From: Pseudolabrys sp.
GTDB lineage: Bacteria; Pseudomonadota; Alphaproteobacteria; Rhizobiales; Xanthobacteraceae
Length of the DNA stretch: 33,825 nucleotides
NCBI GenBank assembly: GCA_026125925.1
Contig: JAHCKF010000005.1
Coordinates: 1-33,825 of the forward strand
Direction of reading: 5' to 3'
A program made the position numbers and the translations under genes. The first letter of the stretch is position 1; every line of letters starts with the position of its first letter. Of the stretch, positions 1 through 8,418 are shown piece after piece. The notes under the pieces are model-generated. The model saw only the letters and a list, made by a program, of their open reading frames with translations. It was not told the origin of the DNA and made no database searches.

Positions 1-1
1 G

Positions 2-265
2 TTCCTGCCGCTGTCGCTGCCGGGGCTGACGGGCGGCGTGCTCATCGTTTTCATTCTCTGCCTCGGCTTCTACGTCACGCCCGAAGTGCTGGGCGGCGGC
101 CGCGTGATCATGGTGTCGAGCCGCATCGCCACCGATATCGACACCTTCCTCAACTGGGGTTCGGCGAGCGCGCTCGGCGCGGTGCTGCTGGTGCTGACCT
201 TCCTGCTGCTGTGGATTGCCGCGCGGGTGGCCAAAGGCCTGTCGCTGTTCGGCGCGGGGCACTGA
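2..265 (+). CDS. ABC transporter permease, spermidine/putrescine type (3' end only)
   Basis: This is the C-terminal part of a binding-protein-dependent ABC permease; the gene begins left of the window. The open frame runs from base 2 with F-L-P-L-S-L-P-G-L-T-G-G, the tail of the EAA loop that contacts the ATPase. A transmembrane stretch follows, then the short V-T-P-E-V-L-G-G-G segment typical of PotB-type permeases. A second hydrophobic helix (about residues 60-80 of the visible part) leads to the stop. The TGA lies 2 bases before the ATG of the next permease, so the two are co-transcribed and probably form a heterodimeric inner-membrane channel for polyamines or a similar cationic or small organic solute. 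The substrate is inferred from family and from the neighbouring glutamine-synthetase-like gene. Confidence 0.85.
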   Translation, partial: FLPLSLPGLTGGVLIVFILCLGFYVTPEVLGGGRVIMVSSRIATDIDTFLNWGSASALGAVLLVLTFLLLWIAARVAKGLSLFGAGH

Positions 266-267
266 CC

Positions 268-1086
268 ATGGCATGGCTCGATCGGCCCGCGACCGACACG
301 CAGATCACGCATCGCGCGCGGCTGTGGCTGTATGCCTTGGCCATCTTGCTGTTCGCGTTCCTGATCGTGCCGACGCTGATCGTCATTCCGATGTCGTTCT
401 CGGAGTCGCAGTATCTCGAGTTTCCTCCGCGCAGCCTGTCGCTGCGCTGGTACGAGACTTATTTCAACTCGCGCTCGTGGATGCAGGCGACCGAAACCTC
501 CTTCAAGGCGGCGGCGCTGACCGTTGTGGTGGCGACGCCACTCGGCACCATCGCGGCCTATGGACTCTACAACGCCGAACTGGCGACCGCGCGGCTGGTG
601 TCGCTATTGCTGATCACGCCGATCGTCATTCCGGTCATCCTGGTCGGCACCGCCATCTTCTATGCCTATGTGAAGCTCAGGATGGTCAACTCGCTGATCG
701 GCGTCGTGCTGGCGCACAGCATCCTGGCAATCCCGATCGTCATCATGATCGTGACCTCAGCGCTCAAGAGCTTCGACATGAATCAGGAGCGCGTGGCGCG
801 CAGCCTCGGCGCTTCGCGCATCGAGGCCTTTTTCATGGTCGTATTGCCGCAGATCAAGTTCGCGGTCCTGACCGCCGCCGTGCTGTCGTTCCTGACGTCG
901 TTCGACGAGGTCATCGTCTCATTGTTCGTGTCGGGCGGCGAGAATTCCACTTTGACACGCAACATGTTCGCGGCGTTGCGCGATCAGATCGACCCGACCA
1001 TCGCCGCGATCTCGACCATGATGATCGTGGTCACCAGCGTGCTGCTGGCGCTGGCGCAGTTGTTCGGCCGGCAGGGCAGGCGCTAG
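268..1086 (+). CDS. ABC transporter permease, PotC-like
   Basis: Second inner-membrane permease of the same importer, 272 residues and about six membrane helices. An N-terminal helix (about 20-40) is followed by the periplasmic segment L-R-W-Y-E-T-Y-F that is characteristic of PotC-type subunits. The EAA-type ATPase-contact motif appears as R-V-A-R-S-L-G-A-S followed by F-F-M-V-V-L-P-Q (about residues 175-195). I chose the ATG at 268 because it follows the previous stop by 2 bases and gives the usual N-terminus; an upstream in-frame start at 211 would overlap the previous permease. The following gene is convergent. ATPase and solute-binding genes are not in the window and probably lie to the left. 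Confidence 0.9.
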   Translation: MAWLDRPATDTQITHRARLWLYALAILLFAFLIVPTLIVIPMSFSESQYLEFPPRSLSLRWYETYFNSRSWMQATETSFKAAALTVVVATPLGTIAAYGLYNAELATARLVSLLLITPIVIPVILVGTAIFYAYVKLRMVNSLIGVVLAHSILAIPIVIMIVTSALKSFDMNQERVARSLGASRIEAFFMVVLPQIKFAVLTAAVLSFLTSFDEVIVSLFVSGGENSTLTRNMFAALRDQIDPTIAAISTMMIVVTSVLLALAQLFGRQGRR

Positions 1087-1095
1087 CGGCGAGGC

Positions 1096-2259
1096 TCACA
1101 TCTCGCCGCGATAGGCCTTGTCGAGCAGCGTGTGCGCCGCCGCTTCGGTCACCGGCACGGGGTTGCCGCCGGCGGTCGGGTCTTCCGGCGCCATCTTGGC
1201 CACCAGATCGAACTTCGAATCGTCGACGCCGAATTCCTTCAGCGTGTGCGGTACGCCAAGCTCTCGCCGCAGCTCCATGACCCAGGCAAGGAAGGCATCG
1301 AAGTTCGGGCCCAGCCCGAGATAGGCAGCGAGCCGTGCGATCTTGGTCTCGATCGCCGGCCGGTTGAACACCAGCACGTAAGGCATGAAGACGGCATTGG
1401 TCATGCCGTGATGGGTGTCGTACAGCGCGCCGACCGGATGCGACAGCGCATGGATGGCGCCGAGGCCTTTTTGGAACGCGGTCGCGCCCATTGCGGCCGC
1501 CGACATCATGTGGGCGCGGGCTTCGAGGTCGCCGCCGTTCTGGTAAGCGCGCGGCAGATACTCCTTGACGAGGCGCATGCCTTCGACGGCGATGCCGTCG
1601 GCCATCGGGTGATAGGACGGCGCGCAATAAGCCTCGAGGCAATGCGCCAGCGCGTCCATGCCGGTGCCGGCGGTGATCTTCGGCGGCATGCCGACCGTGA
1701 GCTCGGGATCGCAGATCGTCACCTTCGGCATCATGCCGGGGTGGAAGATGACCTTCTTGGCGTGTGTCGCCGCTTGCGTGATGACGCCGGCGCGGCCGAC
1801 TTCCGAGCCGGTGCCCGCGGTGGTCGGCACCGCGATGACCGGCGCGATACCCCTGGGATCGGCGCGCGTCCACCAGTCGCCGATGTCCTCGAAGTCCCAC
1901 ATCGGCCGCGTCTGGCCGGCCATGAAGGCGATGACCTTGCCGGCATCGAGCGCCGAGCCGCCGCCGAAAGCGATGACGCTGTCATGCGCGCCGGCCTTGA
2001 GGACCTTGAGTCCGGCCTCGACATTGGCGTCGTTCGGGTTCGACCGGACATCGGAGAACACGCCGACGCCGAGCCCGGCACCGCGCAGCGCCTCGACGAC
2101 GTTTTGAGTCATCGGCTGCGCGGCCAGGAATGGGTCCGTGACCAGCAGCGGTTTGGTAAAGCCGAGCTCCTTGCAGATCTTCGGCAGCTCCTTGATGCGG
2201 CCGGCGCCGAAGCGCACGGCGGTCGGGTAATTCCAGTTGGCGGTCGGGGACGTGGACAT
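1096..2259 (-). CDS. Iron-containing alcohol dehydrogenase
   Basis: Group III (iron-dependent) NAD(P)-linked alcohol dehydrogenase, 387 residues, the normal family length. The dinucleotide-binding segment is G-G-G-S-A-L-D-A-G-K (about residues 98-107), followed by V-P-T-T-A-G-T-G-S-E-V. The metal ligands are expected in the A-L-A-H-C-L-E-A-Y helix and in the A-I-H-A-L-S-H-P-V-G...D-T-H-H-G segment; all are present, so the enzyme looks intact. It is the last gene of a minus-strand run, 37 bases after an aldehyde dehydrogenase and downstream of a glutamine-synthetase-like ligase. A role on an alcohol/aldehyde intermediate of amine breakdown (for example a hydroxybutyrate or amino-alcohol type compound) is plausible but unproven. 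It ends only 9 bases from the convergent permease. Confidence 0.9.
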   Translation of the reverse strand: MSTSPTANWNYPTAVRFGAGRIKELPKICKELGFTKPLLVTDPFLAAQPMTQNVVEALRGAGLGVGVFSDVRSNPNDANVEAGLKVLKAGAHDSVIAFGGGSALDAGKVIAFMAGQTRPMWDFEDIGDWWTRADPRGIAPVIAVPTTAGTGSEVGRAGVITQAATHAKKVIFHPGMMPKVTICDPELTVGMPPKITAGTGMDALAHCLEAYCAPSYHPMADGIAVEGMRLVKEYLPRAYQNGGDLEARAHMMSAAAMGATAFQKGLGAIHALSHPVGALYDTHHGMTNAVFMPYVLVFNRPAIETKIARLAAYLGLGPNFDAFLAWVMELRRELGVPHTLKEFGVDDSKFDLVAKMAPEDPTAGGNPVPVTEAAAHTLLDKAYRGEM

Positions 2260-2296
2260 GTCGTGCTCTGGTGAGAGGGGGCTGATGTGAGGCGGC

Positions 2297-3682
2297 TCAG
2301 GACAAGGTCCTGAGGTGATAGCTCTTGGCGCGGGTGAGCATGTCGTAACCGATTTCGGACAGGCTGACGCCGCGGCCGGTGTCCTTGACGCCGGTCCAGG
2401 CCAGCGCCGGATCGAGATAGTCGCAGCGATTCATGAACACCGTGCCGGTCTCGATTTGCCGGCCGATCGCCAGCGCGGCTTGCTCGTCCGAGGTCCAGAT
2501 CGCCGCGGTCAGGCCATAGGCGCTGTCGTTCATCAGCCGGACCGCCTCGTCGTCGCCCGACACTTTCATGATGCCGACGACCGGGCCGAAATTCTCGACC
2601 GTCATCAGCTCCATGCTGTGATCGACGTCGGTCAGCACCTGCGGCATCACATAGGTGCCACGACCGTCATCGGCGGCGAACAGTTTCGGATCGATATGGC
2701 TGCGCGCGCCTTTGGCGACGGCGTCCCTGATCTGGCGGCGCACGACCTCGGCGCCGCGCAACGTCGCCATCGGCCCGAGCGTGGTCGTCTCAATGAGCGG
2801 ATTGCCGAGCTTGTAGGTGCTGGTCAGTTCGACGAAACCGGAGACGAAGGTGTCATAGAGTGACTCGTGGACATAAATGCGCTCGATGCCGCAGCAGCAT
2901 TGCCCCGAGTTGAAGAACGCGCCATCGACCAGGTTCTCGACGGCATGCTTGAGATTGGCGTCGGCACGCACATAGGCGGGGTCCTTGCCGCCGAGCTCAA
3001 GGCCGAGCGTCGTAAATGTCCCGGCCGCCGCGCGCTCGATGGCCTGGCCGCCGGCAACCGAGCCGGTGAAGTTGGCATGATCGACCGAACCGCTCGAGAG
3101 GATGCGCGCGGTGTCGTCATGCGTCAGCACGAGATTGGCGAACAGCCCGGCCGGCAGGTCGGCAGCGCGCATTGCCTTTTCGAAACGTTCGCCGACCAGG
3201 ATGGTCTGGGCCGCGTGCTTGAGGATCACCGCATTGCCGGCAATCAGCGCCGGCACGACGCTATTGACCGCGGTGAGGTACGGATAATTCCACGGCGCGA
3301 TGACCAGGACGACGCCGGCCGGCGTCTTGTCGATGAAGCGCGTGAAGCCCTCCATGGGCTTGGGTACATGCGGCTTGAGCGCGTCCGGCGCGATCGCGAT
3401 CATGTGGCGGGCGCGCTCTTCGAACGGCCTGAATTCGCCGCCCCACTTCACCGGGCGGCCCATCTGCCAGGCGATTTCCGGCACCACCTCCTGGTTCATC
3501 GCCAGCATGGCGTCGACGAAAGCGCTCATTTTTTCCATGCGCTCGGCGAGCGGCACTTGCGCCCATTGCTTTTGCGCGCGCCGCGCCGCCTGCAACGCGG
3601 CGTCGATGGCGGCGGTGCTGGCCGAAGGGCGGCGCGCGACCTCGCTGCCGTCAATGGGAGAGATGCAGACAACGTCAGACAT
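2297..3682 (-). CDS. NAD(P)-dependent aldehyde dehydrogenase
   Basis: Aldehyde dehydrogenase superfamily, 461 residues from the chosen ATG at 3682. Visible motifs are the oxyanion/cofactor segment A-P-W-N-Y-P (129-134), L-E-L-G-G-K-D-P with the general base Glu229, and G-Q-C-C-C, in which Cys263 of the G-Q-x-C pattern is the likely nucleophile. Three consecutive cysteines are a little unusual. The reading frame stays open to 3838, but that extension overlaps the upstream ligase gene and lacks family similarity, so the shorter start is preferred. It lies between a glutamine-synthetase-like ligase and an iron alcohol dehydrogenase. By analogy with PuuC it may oxidise a gamma-glutamylated aminoaldehyde, or a simpler semialdehyde. 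The specificity is inferred from context only. Confidence 0.9.
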   Translation of the reverse strand: MSDVVCISPIDGSEVARRPSASTAAIDAALQAARRAQKQWAQVPLAERMEKMSAFVDAMLAMNQEVVPEIAWQMGRPVKWGGEFRPFEERARHMIAIAPDALKPHVPKPMEGFTRFIDKTPAGVVLVIAPWNYPYLTAVNSVVPALIAGNAVILKHAAQTILVGERFEKAMRAADLPAGLFANLVLTHDDTARILSSGSVDHANFTGSVAGGQAIERAAAGTFTTLGLELGGKDPAYVRADANLKHAVENLVDGAFFNSGQCCCGIERIYVHESLYDTFVSGFVELTSTYKLGNPLIETTTLGPMATLRGAEVVRRQIRDAVAKGARSHIDPKLFAADDGRGTYVMPQVLTDVDHSMELMTVENFGPVVGIMKVSGDDEAVRLMNDSAYGLTAAIWTSDEQAALAIGRQIETGTVFMNRCDYLDPALAWTGVKDTGRGVSLSEIGYDMLTRAKSYHLRTLS

Positions 3683-3734
3683 GGTGAGGTCCGGGAGGGA
3701 GAAGTCGGAAGCCAAGCGGCGTTCGCCGTCCGGC

Positions 3735-5108
3735 TCAGATGATTTCGAAGTAGCGCTGCATTTCCCAGTCGGTGATGGCGCGGCGGAACTCGCGCTCTTC
3801 CCACTCGCGCGACGCGGCGTAATGCTCGACGAAGGCATCGCCGAACAGCGCGCGCGCCGGCTGCGACGCCTTCAGGCGCTGCGCGGCATCCCACAATGTG
3901 CGGGGCAGGGCGCGTTCGTCCGGCAGCTTTACCTCATAGGCGTTGCCGGTCAGCGCCGCGCCGGGTTCGATGCGATGCTCGATGCCCCACAGGCCCGACC
4001 CGATCGCCGCCGCCATCGCGATATAGGGATTGATGTCGGCCGCGGCGACGCGGTACTCGACACGCTGCGATTTCTCCGAGCCCTCGATCACGCGCAGCGC
4101 CGTGGTGCGGTTGTCGACCGACCAGGCCGAATCGGTCGGCGCCCAGAAGCCGGGGATCAGCCGCGTATAGCTGTTCACCGTGCACGCCACCATCGCCAGA
4201 ATCTCGGGCATCAGGGCCTGCTGGCCGCCGACGAACCAGCGCATGATGTCGGACATGCCATGCGGCTTGGAGGCATCGTGGAACACGCCCTTGCCGGTCT
4301 TGCTGTCCTGTAATGAGGTGTGCAGGTGGCCCGATTGCCCCGGCCATTCGTGCGACGACTTGGCCATGAACGAGGCGATCCAGCCCCGCTTCTGCGCCAG
4401 CACCTTGGTGTAGGTCTTGAACAACGCCGCCTTGTCGGCGGCGATCAGCGCTTCATCGACGCGGATCGCGGCCTCGAGCACGCCGGGCCCGGTCTCGGTG
4501 TGCAGGCCCTCGATCTCGAAGTTCATGCCGTGCGAAAGGTCGAGCAGGTCGCGATAGAAATCGGCATGCACCGAGGAGCGCAGCATCGAATAACCGAAGA
4601 ATCCGGGCGTGATGTTCTTCAGGTTGCGGTAATTCTTCTCCCGCACCGAATGCGGAGTTTCCTCGAACAGGAAGAATTCGAACTCCGCGGCGGCGCTGAC
4701 CTTGAAACCCATGTCCGCGGCGCGCGCCAGAACCCGGCGCAAGGTGCCGCGCGGACAAACTTCTTCCCACTTGTCGGCGAATTCGCAGAGGAACAGCGGC
4801 AGGTCGTCCTCGAGCGGCAGGAGGCGCATCGTCTCCGGCAGGAGACGGACTGCGGCGTCGGGGTAACCGGTGTGCCAGCCGGTGACCTTCACATTGTCGT
4901 AGAGCTGATCATTGCTGTCCCAGCCGACGACGACGTCGCAAAAGCCAAGTCCCTTCTCGATCGAACTCTCGAACTTGTCGCGGCCGATGTATTTGCCGCG
5001 AAAGATTCCATCGACGTCGAACAGGCCGACGCGGACATAGGGCAGGTCGCGCTGGCGGACGAAATCGACGGCTTCCTGAGCGGAAGCAATGGCGGGAGTT
5101 TTGCGCAT
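3735..5108 (-). CDS. Glutamine-synthetase-family ligase (gamma-glutamylpolyamine/amine synthetase-like)
   Basis: ATP-dependent glutamate-amine ligase of the glutamine synthetase superfamily, 457 residues. The N-terminal beta-grasp part contains V-G-W-D-S-N-D (61-67). The catalytic domain has A-E-F-E-F (Glu142 and Glu144, metal ligands), the S-S-H-E-W-P-G-Q-S-G-H-L-H segment, N-S-Y-T-R-L-I-P-G-F-W-A-P-T (ATP/glutamate site) and R-V-E-Y-R. True housekeeping GlnA carries a C-terminal adenylylation loop that I do not see here. Together with the polyamine-type ABC permeases and the aldehyde dehydrogenase this suggests a PuuA-like first step, gamma-glutamylation of an amine. It is the first gene of the minus-strand operon; its ATG at 5108 is preceded by a GAGGG ribosome site. 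Other amine substrates (for example isopropylamine or ethanolamine types) cannot be excluded. Confidence 0.85.
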   Translation of the reverse strand: MRKTPAIASAQEAVDFVRQRDLPYVRVGLFDVDGIFRGKYIGRDKFESSIEKGLGFCDVVVGWDSNDQLYDNVKVTGWHTGYPDAAVRLLPETMRLLPLEDDLPLFLCEFADKWEEVCPRGTLRRVLARAADMGFKVSAAAEFEFFLFEETPHSVREKNYRNLKNITPGFFGYSMLRSSVHADFYRDLLDLSHGMNFEIEGLHTETGPGVLEAAIRVDEALIAADKAALFKTYTKVLAQKRGWIASFMAKSSHEWPGQSGHLHTSLQDSKTGKGVFHDASKPHGMSDIMRWFVGGQQALMPEILAMVACTVNSYTRLIPGFWAPTDSAWSVDNRTTALRVIEGSEKSQRVEYRVAAADINPYIAMAAAIGSGLWGIEHRIEPGAALTGNAYEVKLPDERALPRTLWDAAQRLKASQPARALFGDAFVEHYAASREWEEREFRRAITDWEMQRYFEII

Positions 5109-5149
5109 GATTGCCCTCGAGCAGTCCAGGCTCGATCATATCGGAAGCG

Positions 5150-5230
5150 GAATGGTCGGGGCAATAAAAAATATGATTATTCAATGAGTTAGAACCAAAA
5201 TGGTCTTGCCTCGGCACGCAGAATGGTCTG
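5150..5230 (-). promoter_or_regulatory. AT-rich upstream region of the amine-ligase operon with repeated AATGGTC
   Basis: The 258 bases between the ligase start and the next gene contain a conspicuously AT-rich patch (5162-5190) in otherwise GC-rich DNA. Three direct copies of AATGGTC lie at 5151, 5199 and 5222, and the middle one is part of a perfect palindrome ACCA-AAA-TGGT (5194-5204). This is the natural place for the promoter and operator of the ligase-aldehyde dehydrogenase-alcohol dehydrogenase operon. I cannot assign -35/-10 boxes with confidence and no regulator gene is adjacent. Confidence 0.35.
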
Positions 5231-5366
5231 TCCGAGCGGGCATCAAGGCGCGTTCGGACTGGCGCTGGGCGCTTCCGGTTCGAGACCATCCTGGTTCGGC
5301 CAAGGTGTCAGGCCGCCAGGCGCCCACGCGGGCTGAGAACGTGCAAAATGACGGGCGAGAGTGCCG

Positions 5367-6368
5367 TCAGCCGGTCTTGCGCATCTGGTCCCACCAGATG
5401 CATTGGCCGGGCGCGACGGCATAATTGCCATCGATCACGTTGACCGGCGCGCGCAGGCCGTCGGCCGCGGCCTTGAGCTTGAGCGCGCGCGCGGCCGCGC
5501 TCTGCTCCGGCCCCAGCCAGTCGCGATCGTGACCCCAAAGGCTGGCGCCATAGGTGATCTCCTCCGGCTGCCAGGTTGCCGGCTCGATCGAGCGGCCGCC
5601 CCAGCCGTATTCGATGAAGAAGTCGGACGGCGTGCGCGCATAGAACGACACCATCTGGTCGTTGATATGCCGGCCGAGCGTCGTCGCGATGCGGCCCTTT
5701 TCGCCGAGGGCGAGGTCGTAGCCCTGGCCGACATCGTCGAGCATCGTCAGCTCCATCATCAGATGATGGATGCCGTTGCGGCCGGTCTCGATCATCGCAA
5801 AGCTGTGGTGCCGCGGATTGACGTGGAAGAAGTAGGCCCGATAGGGCACGGTGAAAAAGTCACTGACGCGCAGCCCGAGCACCTGCGTGTAGAACGCCAG
5901 CGCTTCGTCGATGCGTTCGACATGCAGCACGGCATGACCCATGCCGAGCGGTCCCGTGCGGAAGCCGGAAATCGAACGCCCGGGCACGAACGGATCGGCC
6001 GCGATCTCGGCGCCATAGAAAACTTCGAGCCGGTTGCCGACCGGATCTTTGAACGCAATCGCTTCCCTGACGCGACGCTGACCTGCAACGGCGGCGGACA
6101 ACCGTTCGACGGCGACGCCGGCGGCTTCGACGCGTGCGGCCATGGCGTTCAGCGCCTTGGCATCTGCGACTTCCCAGCCGAAGAATCCGGAGCGGTCGGC
6201 GCTGTCACTGCTGACGACCAGCCGCTGCCGGCGGTCGTCCATGCGAAACGTCAGATAACCCCGGGTGCGATCGACGAGCTGCATGCCGAGGAACTTGCTG
6301 CCGTAATCCGCCCAGTCGTCGATGGCTGCGGTCGGCAGGCCGACATAGCCCAGCGCTTGAACTTCCAT
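5367..6368 (-). CDS. Type I extradiol ring-cleavage dioxygenase (VOC/BphC-like)
   Basis: Two-domain vicinal-oxygen-chelate dioxygenase of 333 residues that would cleave a catechol-type ring next to the hydroxyl pair (meta cleavage) using Fe(II). By comparison with BphC, the metal ligands are His145 (M-G-H-A-V-L-H-V), His202 (H-H-L-M-M-E-L) and Glu253 (F-F-I-E-Y-G-W-G). The second-sphere catalytic residues are also present: His187 (N-P-R-H-H), His234 (L-G-R-H-I-N-D) and Tyr243 (S-F-Y). All conserved positions are retained, so an active enzyme is expected. The start is supported by a GGGAAGGAA ribosome site. It is transcribed divergently from the TRAP solute-binding gene. An MhpA-like hydroxylase nearby could supply its catechol substrate; the exact substrate is unknown. 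Confidence 0.9.
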   Translation of the reverse strand: MEVQALGYVGLPTAAIDDWADYGSKFLGMQLVDRTRGYLTFRMDDRRQRLVVSSDSADRSGFFGWEVADAKALNAMAARVEAAGVAVERLSAAVAGQRRVREAIAFKDPVGNRLEVFYGAEIAADPFVPGRSISGFRTGPLGMGHAVLHVERIDEALAFYTQVLGLRVSDFFTVPYRAYFFHVNPRHHSFAMIETGRNGIHHLMMELTMLDDVGQGYDLALGEKGRIATTLGRHINDQMVSFYARTPSDFFIEYGWGGRSIEPATWQPEEITYGASLWGHDRDWLGPEQSAAARALKLKAAADGLRAPVNVIDGNYAVAPGQCIWWDQMRKTG

Positions 6369-6615
6369 CGCGTTTCCTTCCCAAATTTCCGCAGCGGCCG
6401 GCGCGGGACGTGGGCCGCCTCTTTACCGCGTCGATAATAGCTTGTGCGCCGCACGCGCAACGAGACTTGCGGCGACGTTCACCCCATGGACGGGTGCCGG
6501 CGTTCACAGCGCGGACGCTCGGGCGAAACCAATTGCTCCGCGGCAAGCCGGACGGCATTCGACAAAGGCAGAAGAAATTCGACGGCGTCAATGCCGCGAG
6601 CCAGGGAGGATCACC
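6369..6615. promoter_or_regulatory. Divergent intergenic region between dioxygenase and TRAP operon
   Basis: A 247-base gap between divergent genes must carry promoters for both. A -10-like GATAAT lies at 6433-6438 on the plus strand, but I see no good -35 box at the right distance. This suggests activator dependence, possibly on the MhpR-like regulator. A strong ribosome site AGGGAGGA (6603-6610) precedes the TRAP gene. No clear palindrome shared with the regulator promoter was seen. Confidence 0.35.
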
Positions 6616-7644
6616 ATGTTCAGCCGACTATTTGCCGCTGCCGTTGTCTCTTCGGTCACACTTGGCGCCGCGACGGCTGCCATGGCCGCCGATCCGGTGA
6701 CGCTGCGGTTTTCCAGCTTCGAGCCGCCGCAAGCTTTCATCACCAGCAAGATCCTGACGCCCTGGGCGCAGAAGGTCACGGCCGAGTCGCAAGGCACGCT
6801 GAAGATCGAAATGTATCCGGGCGGCACTTTGGGCCGCGACCCTGCGGCACAACTCAAGCTCGTGCTCGACGGTGTCGCCGATATTGCCTGGATCGTGCCG
6901 GGCTATACGCCCGGCCGCTTCGACGCCGCCACCGTGGTCGAACTGCCTTTCGTGGTTCCCGATGCCTATACCGGCTCTCTGGCGCTGACCCGCGTCTTCG
7001 AAAAAGGCCTCCTCAAGGGCGGCGGCTTCAACGACGTCAAATTCCTGTGCGTCTGCGCCAACAATCCGATCTTCGTGAACACCACCTTCCCGGCGACCAA
7101 ACTGGACGATCTCAAGGGGCACAATTTCCGCGCGGCCGGACCGGTTTCGCTCAACGTCGTCAAGGCGCTCGGCGGCGTACCGATCGGCGGCATCACCGGT
7201 CCGTCGCTGGCCGAGAGCCTGTCGCGCGGCGTCATCGACGCCACGCTCAACGAATGGAACGCCTTGCAGACCTTCCGCGTGCTCGACGTCGCCAAGCACC
7301 AGATCATCCTGCCGCTCGGCTCGACGTCGCTCATGGTCATTATGAACAAGGCGAAATATGAAAGCCTGCCGCCGGTGGCGAAGGCCGCGCTCGACAAGAA
7401 TTCCGGCGAAGTCTTCGCCAAGTTCTTCGGCGCCAAGTTCGATGAGAACAATAGCGCCGTCTTCCAGGCCGCCAAGAGCGACAAGAAGCGCACCATCACC
7501 GTCATCCCGGCCGACCAGCAGAAGCCGTGGAAGGACGCCGTGCAGCCGGCCATCGACGAATGGAAGAAGGCGACGCCCGACGGCGACAAGTTGCTGAAGG
7601 CGTTCAGCGATGAGATCGCCGCCATCCAGGCCGAGAAGAAATAG
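6616..7644 (+). CDS. TRAP transporter solute-binding protein (DctP family)
   Basis: Periplasmic substrate-binding subunit of a tripartite ATP-independent periplasmic transporter, 342 residues. The signal peptide ends in A-A-M-A followed by A-D-P-V-T-L-R-F (cleavage about residue 24). The body shows the DctP pattern: M-Y-P-G-G-T-L-G-R-D, F-R-A-A-G-P-V, and the long helix region near G-V-I-D-A-T-L-N-E-W. The ATG at 6616 sits 5 bases after AGGGAGGA and directly begins the signal peptide; longer in-frame starts do not. The membrane subunits of the same transporter probably lie at 11829-13675, separated by the catabolic genes and regulator. The ligand is likely an aromatic or organic acid metabolised by the neighbouring enzymes, which is inferred from context. 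Confidence 0.9.
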   Translation: MFSRLFAAAVVSSVTLGAATAAMAADPVTLRFSSFEPPQAFITSKILTPWAQKVTAESQGTLKIEMYPGGTLGRDPAAQLKLVLDGVADIAWIVPGYTPGRFDAATVVELPFVVPDAYTGSLALTRVFEKGLLKGGGFNDVKFLCVCANNPIFVNTTFPATKLDDLKGHNFRAAGPVSLNVVKALGGVPIGGITGPSLAESLSRGVIDATLNEWNALQTFRVLDVAKHQIILPLGSTSLMVIMNKAKYESLPPVAKAALDKNSGEVFAKFFGAKFDENNSAVFQAAKSDKKRTITVIPADQQKPWKDAVQPAIDEWKKATPDGDKLLKAFSDEIAAIQAEKK

Positions 7645-7723
7645 CGTCGGCATCGTTTTCAGGCTCGAGCCCGCCGCCGGATCCGAAAGTCCGGGGCGGG
7701 CGGCCCCGTTACAGGTTGCTTCC

Positions 7724-8320
7724 ATGAATATCGCAGACCGGCTCGACTGCATGGACCTCATCCAGGCTTGGGGTCTTTATCGCGACCAGGGGCGCTGGCC
7801 CGAACTGCTCGATACGTTTCACGCCGATGGCACCATCGCCGTGACGTGGTTCAAGGGGCGGTTCGCCGATTTCGTCGAAGCATCGAAGCGGACGGCGGCC
7901 AATTCCAAATCGCTGTCAAAACACCTGATCGGTAGCCCTCTCGTCACTTTGCAAGGCGACAGGGCCGTCGCCGAGACGAGTGTCTCTATTCTCGGCCGGG
8001 CCACGCTCGAAGGCGTCCTCGTCGACAATATCTCCTACGGCCGCTTCCTCGATCGCATCGAGCGACGTAGCGGCCGCTGGCGAATCGCCGAGCGTGTCGC
8101 GATCTACGAAAAGGATCGTCTCGATCCGGTCGTGCCGGGCGAGGCGTTCAATCGGCTCATGGCCGACACGGATTTCTCGCCCTATCCGGAGGCCTATCGC
8201 CATCTCGCGCACCGTCTGGTCAGTTCCGGCCGCACGCTGGCGTCACCGATCGTCGTCAACGCCAGCGCCGAGGCCGCCGCCCTCTACGACCGCTATCGCG
8301 CGTGGCTGAAGCAGAGTTGA
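7724..8320 (+). CDS. NTF2/SnoaL-like protein of the aromatic catabolism cluster
   Basis: 198-residue protein with the layout of the NTF2-like (SnoaL_4-type) cone fold. An N-terminal helix region (I-A-D-R-L-D-C-M-D-L-I-Q-A-W) leads into a stretch with F-H-A-D-G-T-I, then beta strands with G-R-W-R-I-A-E-R-V. Members include isomerases, hydratases, small dioxygenase subunits and dehalogenase-like enzymes, so the reaction cannot be read from the sequence. It is 79 bases after the TRAP binding protein and 98 bases before the FAD hydroxylase, consistent with one operon. I chose the ATG at 7724 because the frame extension upstream (to 7610) overlaps the previous gene. The C-terminal 50 residues extend beyond the usual core. 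Confidence 0.75.
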   Translation: MNIADRLDCMDLIQAWGLYRDQGRWPELLDTFHADGTIAVTWFKGRFADFVEASKRTAANSKSLSKHLIGSPLVTLQGDRAVAETSVSILGRATLEGVLVDNISYGRFLDRIERRSGRWRIAERVAIYEKDRLDPVVPGEAFNRLMADTDFSPYPEAYRHLAHRLVSSGRTLASPIVVNASAEAAALYDRYRAWLKQS

Positions 8321-8418
8321 CGCGTCCGCCGAATGAACCGCCGCAAGATAGCAATGGTTTCGCGGGCCGCCGTTGTGAACATTCGGTCTGGAAATAACCG
8401 TTCGGAGATTGCCGTTCG

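Noticed and set aside
211..267. Longer start for the PotC-like permease
   Set aside because: It would overlap the previous permease by more than 50 bases and adds a non-hydrophobic Arg-rich stretch; the ATG at 268 directly follows the previous stop.
3735..5108. Housekeeping glutamine synthetase GlnA
   Set aside because: It lacks the adenylylation-loop region and sits in an amine-catabolism-like operon without glnB or ntr genes.
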